Of a stretch of 64,000 nt of DNA, positions 38,020-47,211 are shown piece by piece; the stretch's first letter is position 1; every line of letters begins with the position of its first letter. This DNA comes from Vibrio crassostreae 9ZC13. Lineage in GTDB: Bacteria > Pseudomonadota > Gammaproteobacteria > Enterobacterales > Vibrionaceae. A program made the translations under genes and the position numbers. The stretch is from positions 820,262 to 884,261 of the forward strand of contig NZ_AJYZ02000019.1 of the NCBI RefSeq assembly GCF_000272045.2, read 5' to 3'. The notes beneath the pieces were generated by a model. The model was not told where the DNA came from, did not search any database, and saw only the letters and a list, made by a program, of their open reading frames with translations.

Positions 38020-39311
38020 GGTTCATCGCGGCTTTCCGGGGAAAGCCGCTTTTATCTTCAAGAAGAAGTAGTCGGTATCTCGATACCCATACCCCATTCG
38101 CTTGATTAGCTTTATCTTGTTGTTTATCCCTTCTAGGGTGCAGGTGTTTAGCGGATAACTTGCCGATGCGATAATACCGTGAAGATAAGGACTCAGTTTT
38201 CGTGCGAACTCTTTCAATGGCTTAATTCCACTCTCTTGTACTTGTGCCCACCAAGCCTCCCAGAGCCCTTTAGCATGTGCTTCTGATTCACAATACCAAA
38301 GCTCTTTGAGTTGTGCCCCGAGTATATAAGTGGTCATTAAGTCCTTATTGATATTCAATATTTCTGTAAGATAGCTGTCTTGCCGTGGATTTAAGTTGCC
38401 TCTATTTTTCAACAACACCCAGCGTGAGCGCTTGACCCATTGCCTCGCTTTTTTATCTTGCTTGAGTTTGTTGGCTTGGTCGACTCTGACTCTATCCATT
38501 ACCTCACGACCGAACTTAGCAACAACATGGAATAAGTCGTAAACGATTTTTGCGTTCGGGCAGTGCGCTTGAACTTCAAGGTCAAAAGCCGTATTCATGT
38601 CCATCGCGACCGCTTCGATATTATTGCCATGCTTGCCTAACAGCTCGAAGAACGGTCGTATGTCCTTGCGGCTACGGCCTAACCCTATCCAAATGACTTG
38701 ATGAGTCTTAGCGTCAGCAATGACCGTGGCATACCTATGCCCTTTAAAGATAGCGAACTCGTCCATGACGAGTTGCCTTAGCTCTTCCCATTTCACTGAC
38801 GGCACCACTTGTCGAAGTCGGCGTTTATCTATCTCTTTAATGGTGTGCCAATGTACGCTCGTTAACTGGGAGATATGCTTAATGGGAAGAAGAGGCAGCA
38901 GTTGTTCTATATAACTTTTTAGGCGCTTCGTTATACGAGCATAAGGCTCTAACCAAGATAGAGACTCTGTTTTGATGCCGCAGTCACGACACTTAATTCT
39001 TCGTGTTTGAACGGAAAGTTCAACAGGAACACCGAGCAACATGGCTTCTTTCACATGACGCCATTGATACTCGTGGATAGCTTCGGCTTCAAGACCACAA
39101 AGGCACTTAGCCTCAGAGTTAGGTTTAAGAGTCAGGGTAATAAGTGATGCTGTCTGGTGAGACTTTACTATTTGAAAGCCTTCCCAGAATGAAGATAGGA
39201 AAGTATGATTCGGCATGAAAACGGTAGTTTGTGTATGATTTTTGTTTGGCGACTAAACCATATCACTTACTACCGTTTTTGTTTTTAGTTCCCGCTAATC
39301 CGCGATGAACC
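38020..39311 (-). mobile_element. Complete ISL3-family insertion sequence (1292 bp)
   Basis: Ends are imperfect inverted repeats beginning GGTTCATCGCGG on both sides (38020 inward and 39311 inward) and sharing a CGGGGAA/CGGGAA-like inner part. An 8-bp direct duplication ACAAAAAA flanks it. It carries one intact transposase gene. The clean duplication and intact ORF point to a recent insertion. Confidence 0.93.
38023..39216 (-). CDS. ISL3-family transposase
   Basis: A 397-residue protein with an N-terminal zinc-finger-like region (CLCG near 38 and CRDCG near 75), a helix-turn-helix region (ISQLTSVHWHTIKEID) and the DDE domain: D in MDEFAIFKGHRYATV, D in AVAMDMNTAF, and E in CTLEGINNKIKLIKRMGYGYRD. 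The stop codon lies inside the left terminal repeat. Intact, so probably active. Confidence 0.93.
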   Translation of the reverse strand: MPNHTFLSSFWEGFQIVKSHQTASLITLTLKPNSEAKCLCGLEAEAIHEYQWRHVKEAMLLGVPVELSVQTRRIKCRDCGIKTESLSWLEPYARITKRLKSYIEQLLPLLPIKHISQLTSVHWHTIKEIDKRRLRQVVPSVKWEELRQLVMDEFAIFKGHRYATVIADAKTHQVIWIGLGRSRKDIRPFFELLGKHGNNIEAVAMDMNTAFDLEVQAHCPNAKIVYDLFHVVAKFGREVMDRVRVDQANKLKQDKKARQWVKRSRWVLLKNRGNLNPRQDSYLTEILNINKDLMTTYILGAQLKELWYCESEAHAKGLWEAWWAQVQESGIKPLKEFARKLSPYLHGIIASASYPLNTCTLEGINNKIKLIKRMGYGYRDTDYFFLKIKAAFPGKPR

Positions 39312-39319
39312 ACAAAAAA
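39312..39319. repeat. Target-site duplication, right copy
   Basis: ACAAAAAA directly right of the element, identical to 38012-38019. Confidence 0.9.
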
Positions 39320-39345
39320 GGCTCACTAAATAGTGAGCCTTTTGA
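39316..39345. terminator. Bidirectional terminator beside the insertion sequence
   Basis: GGCTCACT (39320-39327) pairs with AGTGAGCC (39332-39339); A-rich left and T-rich right flanks suit both strands. It ends the S4-protein gene on the minus strand and, before the insertion, would have ended the LysR gene on the plus strand. The left A-tract is part of the target duplication. Confidence 0.85.
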
Positions 39346-39426
39346 TATTTTCTTAACGTAAACCTAAGTCTAAGGTTGCTTGCGTTTTGAAAGAATAGCT
39401 TTAGATCAGTAGGTTAGAGCTATAAC

Positions 39427-39963
39427 TTAGAAGAACTCAATCGAATTACGGCCGCTTTTGTCATCACGTGTTGGCTTTGGCGTATCCGCTTTCTTTTTCG
39501 GTTTCTTCTCTTTTTTCTCTTTCTTTGGTTCAGCCTTTGCGCTTAGCATTTCTGCTTTGCTTTTCTTAGATTCCTTCTTCTTAGAATCCTTTTTAGACTG
39601 ACCTTTCTTCGCCTTGTTCTCTTTTTTAGGCGTTTCTTTCTTTTTCGGCTTTTCTGATTCTTCTTGTACTGGCTGATCACACACCACTACATAGTATTCT
39701 TGGTTGAATTCAAAGAAGTCGCCATCGTACATTTTACGACGCTTACGGGTTTCTAGCTCACCATTTACCGCTACGTAGCCTTCAGAGATGATGTGCTTAG
39801 CTTCACCGCCACCACTCACTAGGTTAGCAATTTTAAACACTTTGTAGAGCTCGATTGGCTGTGATGAAACATCAATACCAATTGCTTCAATTTCAATCTC
39901 TTCGCCTTCTTCGCCCAGCTCTTGGCCTTCGTAATCAGCGTCTTCGTAATGTTCTTGGTCCAT
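39427..39963 (-). CDS. S4-domain RNA-binding protein with acidic head and lysine-rich tail
   Basis: A 178-residue protein in three parts: an acidic N-terminus (residues 1-30), an S4 domain about residues 35-95 (IELYKVFKIANLVSGGGEAK, ISEGYVAVNGELETRKRRKM, as in YbcJ-type proteins), and a very basic, low-complexity tail from about 105 to 165 made of KKE/KKK/SKK runs, ending RDDKSGRNSIEFF. S4 domains bind structured RNA. The tail is unusual for a YbcJ-like protein and may bind rRNA or nucleic acid non-specifically. Confidence 0.82.
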   Translation of the reverse strand: MDQEHYEDADYEGQELGEEGEEIEIEAIGIDVSSQPIELYKVFKIANLVSGGGEAKHIISEGYVAVNGELETRKRRKMYDGDFFEFNQEYYVVVCDQPVQEESEKPKKKETPKKENKAKKGQSKKDSKKKESKKSKAEMLSAKAEPKKEKKEKKPKKKADTPKPTRDDKSGRNSIEFF

Positions 39964-40042
39964 GGTGACCTCTACCTAAATATGTACTTCTGAAATATTG
40001 GGCGCAGTGTAATCTTAAAACAACTAAATGACCATGTTGAAT

Positions 40043-41332
40043 TTATAGCTCAAGCCGAGGAAACGACAATGCAAAACACGCACCATCCAAGTAACTTTCA
40101 CCAACAGTGACATGTGCTTGGTGACGGTCACACACCTGTTTAACAATAGCTAACCCTAAACCATGGCCCGTTTTCCCCTTGTTCCTCGCTGCATTAGCGC
40201 TGTAGAAAGGATCAAACAAAAAAGGCCAATGCTCCGCTTCAACGCCTTTACCGTCATCATGAACCTCAATAACAAATTCATTGTCGGTATACCACAACTC
40301 AATAACGATCTTAGTATCGGCAAACTTAAAAGCATTCCTTACTATATTATCCACCGCCCTATTGAATAACTTTAGATCGACATACAAAGAGGCTGGGACT
40401 TTTAGTGGCACCTTAATGAGATCGAGTGTTGTCTCTTTCTCCCAAATGCTAAAACGCTCGTTTAGCCATTCATTGGCATCAATAGGTTGCTTAAGCAATT
40501 CAAAGCCCCCTCTTTCCAATCGAGCGTAATACAATAGCTCATCAACCATGTCTTCCATTTCATCCGTATCAGCAAGAATACGGGCTATCGCCTTAGATTG
40601 TTGCGGAGTTGGTGCTAAGTCACTCAACAACTCAGCCTGCCACTGAATTCGGAATATAGGCGTCCTTAGCTCGTGAGCAACGGCATTAGTCAAAGACTTA
40701 TTACTATTGATTAAGTCTCTTATCTTGTCCGCCATAACATTAAAGCTACGGTTTAACGTACCTAATTTTATGCTATTTTTTTCGGAAGCTCTTTCTAGTA
40801 GATCCCCATGAGAAAAAGCAACCGTCGCCATTTCAAGGTTATTTAATCGGCGCTTGATTCTCCAAACCAAAAACAAGCCGCTAAACGCGAAACCTGTTAT
40901 TGCAAAAACCCAAATAAGCCGGTTTTCAAATTTGATTTGCTTCCTCAGATAAGAATTTTTGTTCTTAGATAACTCATATAAATCATCACTTCCAACTAAC
41001 CTTAACCACAGGAAGTATTCGTCATGGTAGTAAACATTTCGGCCTTGCTGCTGAAACGCTTTTCTCACTAGTTCTGGAGCGTTATCAAAAGGTATGATTC
41101 GCAGGTTCTGCCGAGTCTTATCCGCATAACTTTTTAATAGATTCTGCGTTTCAAGCAAACCTTTTTCACGGAAAACCACATCAATTAATTCTTGATAAGC
41201 TTCTGCTTCATGGTCTCGTAATATGTATTCGTAGTCAGTGCTTAACTTGTAAACAATAAAAGCATAGGAATATATACTCACTAAGAAGATGACTGTCAGC
41301 CCCGCTAGGTATTCAAAATAGATACGTCGCAT
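40043..41332 (-). CDS. RstB-like sensor histidine kinase
   Basis: A 429-residue membrane kinase: membrane segments about 11-29 and 137-157, a periplasmic domain of about 105 residues between them, HAMP linker (NNLEMATVAFSHGDLLERA), HisKA with H220 in NAVAHELRTPIFRI, and an ATPase domain with NIVRNAFKFAD, HDDGKGV and KTGHGLGLAIV. Downstream of the response-regulator gene by 19 bases. The AHELRTP.xR and overall layout resemble RstB. The signal is unknown. Confidence 0.9.
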   Translation of the reverse strand: MRRIYFEYLAGLTVIFLVSIYSYAFIVYKLSTDYEYILRDHEAEAYQELIDVVFREKGLLETQNLLKSYADKTRQNLRIIPFDNAPELVRKAFQQQGRNVYYHDEYFLWLRLVGSDDLYELSKNKNSYLRKQIKFENRLIWVFAITGFAFSGLFLVWRIKRRLNNLEMATVAFSHGDLLERASEKNSIKLGTLNRSFNVMADKIRDLINSNKSLTNAVAHELRTPIFRIQWQAELLSDLAPTPQQSKAIARILADTDEMEDMVDELLYYARLERGGFELLKQPIDANEWLNERFSIWEKETTLDLIKVPLKVPASLYVDLKLFNRAVDNIVRNAFKFADTKIVIELWYTDNEFVIEVHDDGKGVEAEHWPFLFDPFYSANAARNKGKTGHGLGLAIVKQVCDRHQAHVTVGESYLDGACFALSFPRLEL

Positions 41333-41351
41333 ATTATTTATTCAGCTACCG

Positions 41352-42056
41352 TTACCAACGTTCTGGTACGAACAAGTAGCCTTTACCTCTTACAGTGATG
41401 ATCTTTTTAGGTGGGACAGTTATGTCATTAAGCTTTTTACGTAAGATTACGATTTTATTGTCGATAAAGCGGTCAATGCCATCGTAATCAATACCTCTCA
41501 ACTGTTGAGTCAAAAAATTACGTGATAACACCTGTTCTGGCGAGGAAGCCAATAGCCAAAGCAGTTCAAATTCACTCTCCGCTATGGATATATCTTTTCC
41601 AATATGCGTACAGGCTTTGGTTGTGCGGTTTAAATTTAACTTACCAAAAACTAACTCATTCTTACTCACTTCAGCACTTATTGAACTGTCAGGAGTGCGA
41701 CGCAAAAGCATCCTCACTCGAGCAAGTAATACTCTTTGGCGAATTGGTTTACTAATAAAGTCATCGGCGCCAGTTTCTAACGCTGCAACATGGTCAAAAT
41801 CATCATCACTAGCTGTAAGAATGAGTATCTTTCCCTTAAACTGACTCCGGACTTGCCTACAGATAGTTAGCCCATCAACTTCTGGCAACATAAGATCAAG
41901 TAGAACAATGTCGGGCTGAATATTTAAGATTTGCTCACTCGCTGATGCGCCATCAGAAATAGTGATTACATCAAAAGATTGGCTTTCAAAATATTCCTGT
42001 AACATCTCTCTTAAGATGGGATCGTCTTCTACGATCACTAGTTTCGGGTTGGTCAT
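41352..42056 (-). CDS. RstA-like OmpR-family response regulator
   Basis: A 234-residue two-domain regulator: receiver with D11/D12, phosphoacceptor D54 (IVLLDLMLPEVDG), T81 and K103 (FISKPIRQR), then a winged-helix domain (AESEFELLWLLASSPEQVLSR, IVILRKKLND, IITVRGKGYLF). It pairs with the downstream kinase. The gene follows the terminator of the metalloprotease gene, so it has its own promoter. Confidence 0.92.
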   Translation of the reverse strand: MTNPKLVIVEDDPILREMLQEYFESQSFDVITISDGASASEQILNIQPDIVLLDLMLPEVDGLTICRQVRSQFKGKILILTASDDDFDHVAALETGADDFISKPIRQRVLLARVRMLLRRTPDSSISAEVSKNELVFGKLNLNRTTKACTHIGKDISIAESEFELLWLLASSPEQVLSRNFLTQQLRGIDYDGIDRFIDNKIVILRKKLNDITVPPKKIITVRGKGYLFVPERW

Positions 42057-42229
42057 AAATCCTTCTCACCATTCCTATTGCTACCTTGCGAACCCGCGCC
42101 TCTCTATTGCGAAATTCAGCATATTCTTTTTACATAGCTTGTATTTATAAAATTAACAAAAACATCTATATAACATATAAATATAAGGTAATGCAGCTAA
42201 AAATAGACCAAAAGCTCTTAATTTTAGAC

Positions 42230-42266
42230 TCAAAAAAACCGGTCACCTTAGTAAGGTAACCGGTTC
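42230..42266 (-). terminator. Terminator of the metalloprotease gene train
   Basis: ACCGGTCACCTTA (42238-42250) and TAAGGTAACCGGT (42252-42264) pair with one mismatch. On the minus strand the stem is followed by a run of seven T residues (42231-42237 complement). It lies about 35 bases after the 1315-codon gene. Confidence 0.88.
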
Positions 42267-42296
42267 AATTTATGGGTTTAATTAAACATTTGTTGT

Positions 42297-45200
42297 CTAG
42301 TCATCATAAACAGGGAACTGTTCAAATGCGCGACGATAATTCACGTACTCATTAGAGCTCCATAACCTCAATTCTTCTGGGTCATAGTTGTACACTTCTT
42401 TATGAGCCGCATTTGTGGAACTGGTGTTGTTATCTGCAATCTGATTACCAAAGATTTGTGCTAAATCGAATATACGTTCGTGCTCTTCATCTTCGAATTT
42501 ACCAATCGAGCTATTTTGTACCGTCTGCAAACTGGATTGAGAGTTACACTTACGTTTCATGTGATCTTCGGTCGACTCGCCATCGACTTTAAATCGTAAA
42601 CACTTCTGACCATCTTCATCATATTCTTCGAACTGATTATCAAACATAAAAAAGCGTGCGAAACCAGTGGTGTCACGAAGAGCAACGAGCGCCTCTTTAT
42701 CACCGACAGCGATAATACGAGCTTCGTTGCGATCTCGCGTATTCTTAAACACAGACAGCGCGTTACGGACTCGGTAAGGCAAACCGTTTAATTTTTCTAC
42801 GCGAGCTTGCTGCTCTTCTGTGTATAAGGCGCGTGAAGCTAAAGCATTTGCAAGTGTGTTACGTGAACTCAACGAGTAATTTGTCCCTTTCCAAGTAAAG
42901 TTAATCCCATCTTCGTCGGCATAACTACTATTTGCATAGTTGACATGGATAGAGTCGCTAAAACCAGATACTGAGTCACTCAAACCATATTCATTTGCAC
43001 GATTATACTTGTTTAGGTTAGCCAATAAGGTTCCAAAGTACGGCACCTTCGTATCTTGGCTAGCTCCCTCAGTCCAATACACAAATGCTTCATTACCGCC
43101 CATTGAGAAATAGCGCTTCATTGGCCACAGGTATGAAGGTGTAGCCTCAATTGTTTCGGTAATGTCTTGTTTGTATTTCAGAACCGTTTCTACGTAATCC
43201 CCTTTCCCATCAACAAAGATAGCTTGGCGAGCTTCAGCTCTACCCGTTAAATCGGATAGATACGTATACAAGTGTGAAATTTTGTCTGACATATCAACCA
43301 ACGCTAAGCTCGAATTCTCAGTTGATTTGAATGGTGTATCACGCCTAACTAACATCTGTGCTGCTAGTAGTTTGTCTGGCCATACGCCTAACAAATCGAC
43401 AGAAGAAGACGATGTTTGATAAGGGTTGTTCGCTTTTAAGCTCGCCCATACTTTTCCATCTCGAGTTTCAGAGCGAATGACGATCTCGTTAGCTTGACTT
43501 GCTAACATCTGAACTAATTCCTCATCGAAACAACTGGTTGGAACATCGCGATTTTGCGACATGCCGCCTTGGTAGGTTAACCAAAGGTCAGATAACTTAG
43601 CGAAACGATAGCGGTTAGGAACTCCAACAACACCACTCAATTCTTCTAATTCACAAACTTTATCTGGTGCTGTTAGCACTTCTAAAAAGAAGTCTGCTGC
43701 CAAATTTGCTGCATTATAAGTATCACAAATTGGACGAACACCCGCAGACAAGTTCTCTAATGGAATAGCGTTACCGCGAAAATCCACACAGTTGTTTCCG
43801 GCTATTTCTTCAAAAACCTGCCCTTTGTTATTCGTCGTATTTGCACCTAAGTAACGAGCAAACATAAAGTCAATTTCACCAACGTTTTCAACGATATCGC
43901 GAATTTTTTGGAACTCCCCCATTCGATATAAGAAGTAGCTATATTGATGAAATTGTTCAAATCTCTCACGTCCATTTCTTTGGTTAACCGTGTCGTAGCT
44001 ATCTTTGTATCGCTGAATTCTAAACTCTGTGGCTTCTTGAAGGCTTGTACCTTCATCAAAACGATCACATAACAAGTTAGTGGTCGTGTGTTCATCCGTA
44101 CAATAGCGATAGCTCACTAACGAATCTGGAATACCATTTTGACCAGCGTTAGCTCTCAAGTGTGCAATAACACCCGTCGGATAAACCTTATAGTCATTAG
44201 ATAACTGACGGTCATACTCAGCCAAAGAATAGACTTTGCGCTTTTGTGCTCCTGTGGCGTCTACTACAGCGACATCGTCTCCCTCGCTATTGGTGTTAAC
44301 GATAAGTTCATTTGTTTCAACCTGACGAGCATAAGCGAAACGTAAAGCGGCCTTGTCATACTTACCGAACGTCAACAGTTCATCAAATATTGATGCACCG
44401 TAATCCATGATCGAACTGTACGCAGCTGGCTTATCAAGGTGCCCAATTTTGCTTTGTGCAAGCTCAGCCTCTGTATAAAAATGGCTTTCGTCCGTTGAAC
44501 CCATAAAGTTATGACGTAAACCAAGGTTATGCCCGAGCTCATGAATCAATGTTGATTTAAACATATGCTTTGAAATCGCTTGGCTTGCTAGCTTCTGCTG
44601 ATCAATCGTTAGCGCTTCCCACGTTTTCATTTTGCTCTGATCAGCATCGGCGAAGAAGCCACCTTGGATATAGTCTAAACCCTTCACTAAGCCCTTTGAC
44701 TGGGTACTTAACCACATCGCATCAACGCTATATACATTCTGCTCAGAGAATCGCTTCAACATATCTTGGCGTTTATAGAATGATTGCAAAGCGAGGTCTT
44801 GGTTGCTGGTATCGTATTTGAAATCCAAATCGGCTTCAGGCAGTGAATCGACTAAATTATCTTTGCCCACCAAATTAATTTCGCGTTCACTCAACGCTGG
44901 AACATTGATCGAAGGTCCTCGATCTTCCTCGAGCATTTTATTGAACAAATCGATTTCGGTTGGCTCAGAGCTTGATTTCGAAGCGTTGCTTTTTTCCGCC
45001 ACAACCACAGGTTGTACTTTTTCAATTTCTTGGCGGTTGTAACGCTTAGCGAGATCATTCCACGTATGGCGACTTGCGGAACGAATCACACCTAAATATT
45101 GGTTAACATGCGCATGAATAATTTCACCCGTTAATGGGTTAGTGGCAGATGGGCCATAGCCAAGAAGGCCGTTGTCAACCGGATCCGCGATCAGGTTGAA

Positions 45201-46244
45201 TACGTTGTAACGTAAGTCACCCGTTTTTACACCCGCTTTCTTGTCACTATTAACAATGTTAATGCGAGGAACACCTGTGCCTTCTAATGACTGATTTACC
45301 TCTTTCATGGTATCGAGCGTAAGTTGCAGGTACGCTTTATTGCCATCATCGAAGTAGCTGTCGCTTAAGTAGTAATCGATCGACTCTAACTTGGGATTGA
45401 ATCGGTTAATATAAGAAAAACGAGAACCCTGTACGTTACTCTCACCAGTGTGAGTTTTTACTTCTTTGCTATCGTTGAAGAACCCAAAGTATGCGCTGTC
45501 TTGGCCTTGGTAATAGATAGGTTCGTAATTTTCACTTGCTAACTTATCAAGCTTAACAAGAGAATAGAAAAAACGTGTTTTGAATGATAAGTCTTTAAGC
45601 TCGCCACCAAACTGGTATTGATCTTCCGCTTCTGCAGTAAAGGTTCGTTCTACTTCAACGTTAATTACCCCACCTTCAGGATCGTATTCGTATGAAATCA
45701 AACGAGGCTCTGCAGACTCCGTAACATTACTGGAGGTATACCAAGCTCTAATTGTGTCTTGAGATAGTGATTTAATCTCTTCATATTTAGGTACAAAGTG
45801 TGTGGCTTGATCCCAAGAAACGTCTTCATCTGCGTTAATTTCTTCTTTATTTGTACATTCGCCATAACCGTTCTCAGCACAGCGATACTGACGGAATTCT
45901 CCAGGAATTTTAAGCACAGGAGCACGGTTAATTTCCGTATCCCAACGACTTTCATCTGTCGAATTCACTTTGTCGCGATCAACTTCTTCGACATAAATAC
46001 CATTAGTTTCATCAAAACGAAGCGTCACCAACTTTGGATCGCCTTGGAAAAAGCCGCGCTGAGTCATTGCATAACGAGGAGCATCGCCGGTTGACGGCAT
46101 GTACATCCAAAGTGATTCCGTATCTAAAGATTGAACAGAAATCTCTTCGGTTGGTTTTTCATAGGTGTCATAGGCACGATCTTCGGCCCCACACCCGCTG
46201 AGGATTGTGGCAATACTTGCTGCGATAATTGCTTGTTTAAACAT
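42297..46244 (-). CDS. Large metzincin-type zinc metalloprotease lipoprotein
   Basis: A 1315-residue protein with a lipoprotein signal (MFKQAIIAASIATILSGCG, lipid cysteine C18; D is not at +2). The zinc site HELGHNLGLRH lies at 568-578, followed by a Met-turn YSSIMDYGASIFD near 609-621, both defining metzincins. About 550 residues precede the catalytic part and about 690 follow it; the order resembles the large DUF5117-type extracytoplasmic proteases, but I cannot verify the family. It lies downstream of a peptide ABC transporter and an outer-membrane barrel gene on the same strand with no intervening terminator, which suggests that peptides it releases are imported. Confidence 0.87.
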   Translation of the reverse strand: MFKQAIIAASIATILSGCGAEDRAYDTYEKPTEEISVQSLDTESLWMYMPSTGDAPRYAMTQRGFFQGDPKLVTLRFDETNGIYVEEVDRDKVNSTDESRWDTEINRAPVLKIPGEFRQYRCAENGYGECTNKEEINADEDVSWDQATHFVPKYEEIKSLSQDTIRAWYTSSNVTESAEPRLISYEYDPEGGVINVEVERTFTAEAEDQYQFGGELKDLSFKTRFFYSLVKLDKLASENYEPIYYQGQDSAYFGFFNDSKEVKTHTGESNVQGSRFSYINRFNPKLESIDYYLSDSYFDDGNKAYLQLTLDTMKEVNQSLEGTGVPRINIVNSDKKAGVKTGDLRYNVFNLIADPVDNGLLGYGPSATNPLTGEIIHAHVNQYLGVIRSASRHTWNDLAKRYNRQEIEKVQPVVVAEKSNASKSSSEPTEIDLFNKMLEEDRGPSINVPALSEREINLVGKDNLVDSLPEADLDFKYDTSNQDLALQSFYKRQDMLKRFSEQNVYSVDAMWLSTQSKGLVKGLDYIQGGFFADADQSKMKTWEALTIDQQKLASQAISKHMFKSTLIHELGHNLGLRHNFMGSTDESHFYTEAELAQSKIGHLDKPAAYSSIMDYGASIFDELLTFGKYDKAALRFAYARQVETNELIVNTNSEGDDVAVVDATGAQKRKVYSLAEYDRQLSNDYKVYPTGVIAHLRANAGQNGIPDSLVSYRYCTDEHTTTNLLCDRFDEGTSLQEATEFRIQRYKDSYDTVNQRNGRERFEQFHQYSYFLYRMGEFQKIRDIVENVGEIDFMFARYLGANTTNNKGQVFEEIAGNNCVDFRGNAIPLENLSAGVRPICDTYNAANLAADFFLEVLTAPDKVCELEELSGVVGVPNRYRFAKLSDLWLTYQGGMSQNRDVPTSCFDEELVQMLASQANEIVIRSETRDGKVWASLKANNPYQTSSSSVDLLGVWPDKLLAAQMLVRRDTPFKSTENSSLALVDMSDKISHLYTYLSDLTGRAEARQAIFVDGKGDYVETVLKYKQDITETIEATPSYLWPMKRYFSMGGNEAFVYWTEGASQDTKVPYFGTLLANLNKYNRANEYGLSDSVSGFSDSIHVNYANSSYADEDGINFTWKGTNYSLSSRNTLANALASRALYTEEQQARVEKLNGLPYRVRNALSVFKNTRDRNEARIIAVGDKEALVALRDTTGFARFFMFDNQFEEYDEDGQKCLRFKVDGESTEDHMKRKCNSQSSLQTVQNSSIGKFEDEEHERIFDLAQIFGNQIADNNTSSTNAAHKEVYNYDPEELRLWSSNEYVNYRRAFEQFPVYDD

Positions 46245-46316
46245 AATTTACCTATATTTATAATTATATTACATTTTTACTTCTAACTATTTAAATTCAA
46301 TGCGAACGGAGCAATA

Positions 46317-47156
46317 TTAGAATTGATAGTTAATCACTGCGTAATAAGTTGTTTTCTTTAAATCGACTAAATCATTAAGAGGGTTTGAGCCTCTTTCTGG
46401 ATTGTAATAACTAATGCCATTAGTCAAACCAGCAGAAATAGAAATACTCTTAGTTATTTGGTAACCCACCTCTTCCCCATGTAATAAAGTTGGGTCAAAC
46501 GTGCTCCCGTTATAATCCCATGACTGTCTAGGCATTACGAAAATGTTAAAATAGAAGTCTTCTGCAAAAACATAATCAAGAGAAAATTGGCTGCTCAATT
46601 GGTATTCAATAAGCTGATTACCACCAGCTGTTTTATATTCGTGAAAGTTTTTTCTAAGTAATAACGTATTACTTAATGAAAGCCCTTCAATCCAATTATC
46701 GAATGGAGCACTCCACCTGACTTTCAACCTAGTTCCTAACGTTAGATCGTTCCTCCTTGACCATTTGGACGTTGGCAATATTACTCTCACCTCACCACTC
46801 AGTGATGAACCATCAGTTGGTTTGAATAATCCATTGCGCCCCCATGAGATGGACGTATCATTCCAGAACTGTCCCCTAGTCCCATATTCATCACCGTCGG
46901 ACAAGTGGTAACCTGACGCCACAACTTGGAGTCGAGATTTGTCTGAAAACGAATATCGGACAACGCCAGTTGCAGAAGCCGAACGGTTTGCTAAAGACGC
47001 ACTGTCTTCATATCCGTTTCGAGAATAGTCAGCACTAATGTATCCAGACCAAGGGTTTTCATTGTTTTTGGACTCCCACTCATCTTGCAAATTATTTGCT
47101 AGGGCGAGCGAAGGTGCCACCAGCATGAACGCTGGCAACATAAGTAGTTTATTCAT
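46317..47156 (-). CDS. Outer-membrane beta-barrel protein of unknown function
   Basis: A 279-residue exported protein (signal peptide MNKLLMLPAFMLVAPSLALA) with alternating amphipathic strands (RLQVVASGYHLSDGDEY, NDLTLGTRLKVRWSAPF, FYFNIFVMPRQSWDY) and a terminal YYAVINYQF ending in F, the mark of a barrel protein. Start preceded by AAGGAAAAT. It lies 55 bases after the peptide transporter ATPase gene and 72 bases before the metalloprotease gene, so the three are probably one unit. It may form a channel or help display the protease. Confidence 0.78.
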   Translation of the reverse strand: MNKLLMLPAFMLVAPSLALANNLQDEWESKNNENPWSGYISADYSRNGYEDSASLANRSASATGVVRYSFSDKSRLQVVASGYHLSDGDEYGTRGQFWNDTSISWGRNGLFKPTDGSSLSGEVRVILPTSKWSRRNDLTLGTRLKVRWSAPFDNWIEGLSLSNTLLLRKNFHEYKTAGGNQLIEYQLSSQFSLDYVFAEDFYFNIFVMPRQSWDYNGSTFDPTLLHGEEVGYQITKSISISAGLTNGISYYNPERGSNPLNDLVDLKKTTYYAVINYQF

Positions 47157-47211
47157 ATTTTCCTTCTTGTATTACACTTCCGTATTATATCTACATTTTC
47201 TTTTTCCAGTT

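Noticed and set aside
38020..39311. Composite transposon or genomic island boundary
   Set aside because: Only one element with a simple 8-bp duplication is present; the flanking genes continue normally.
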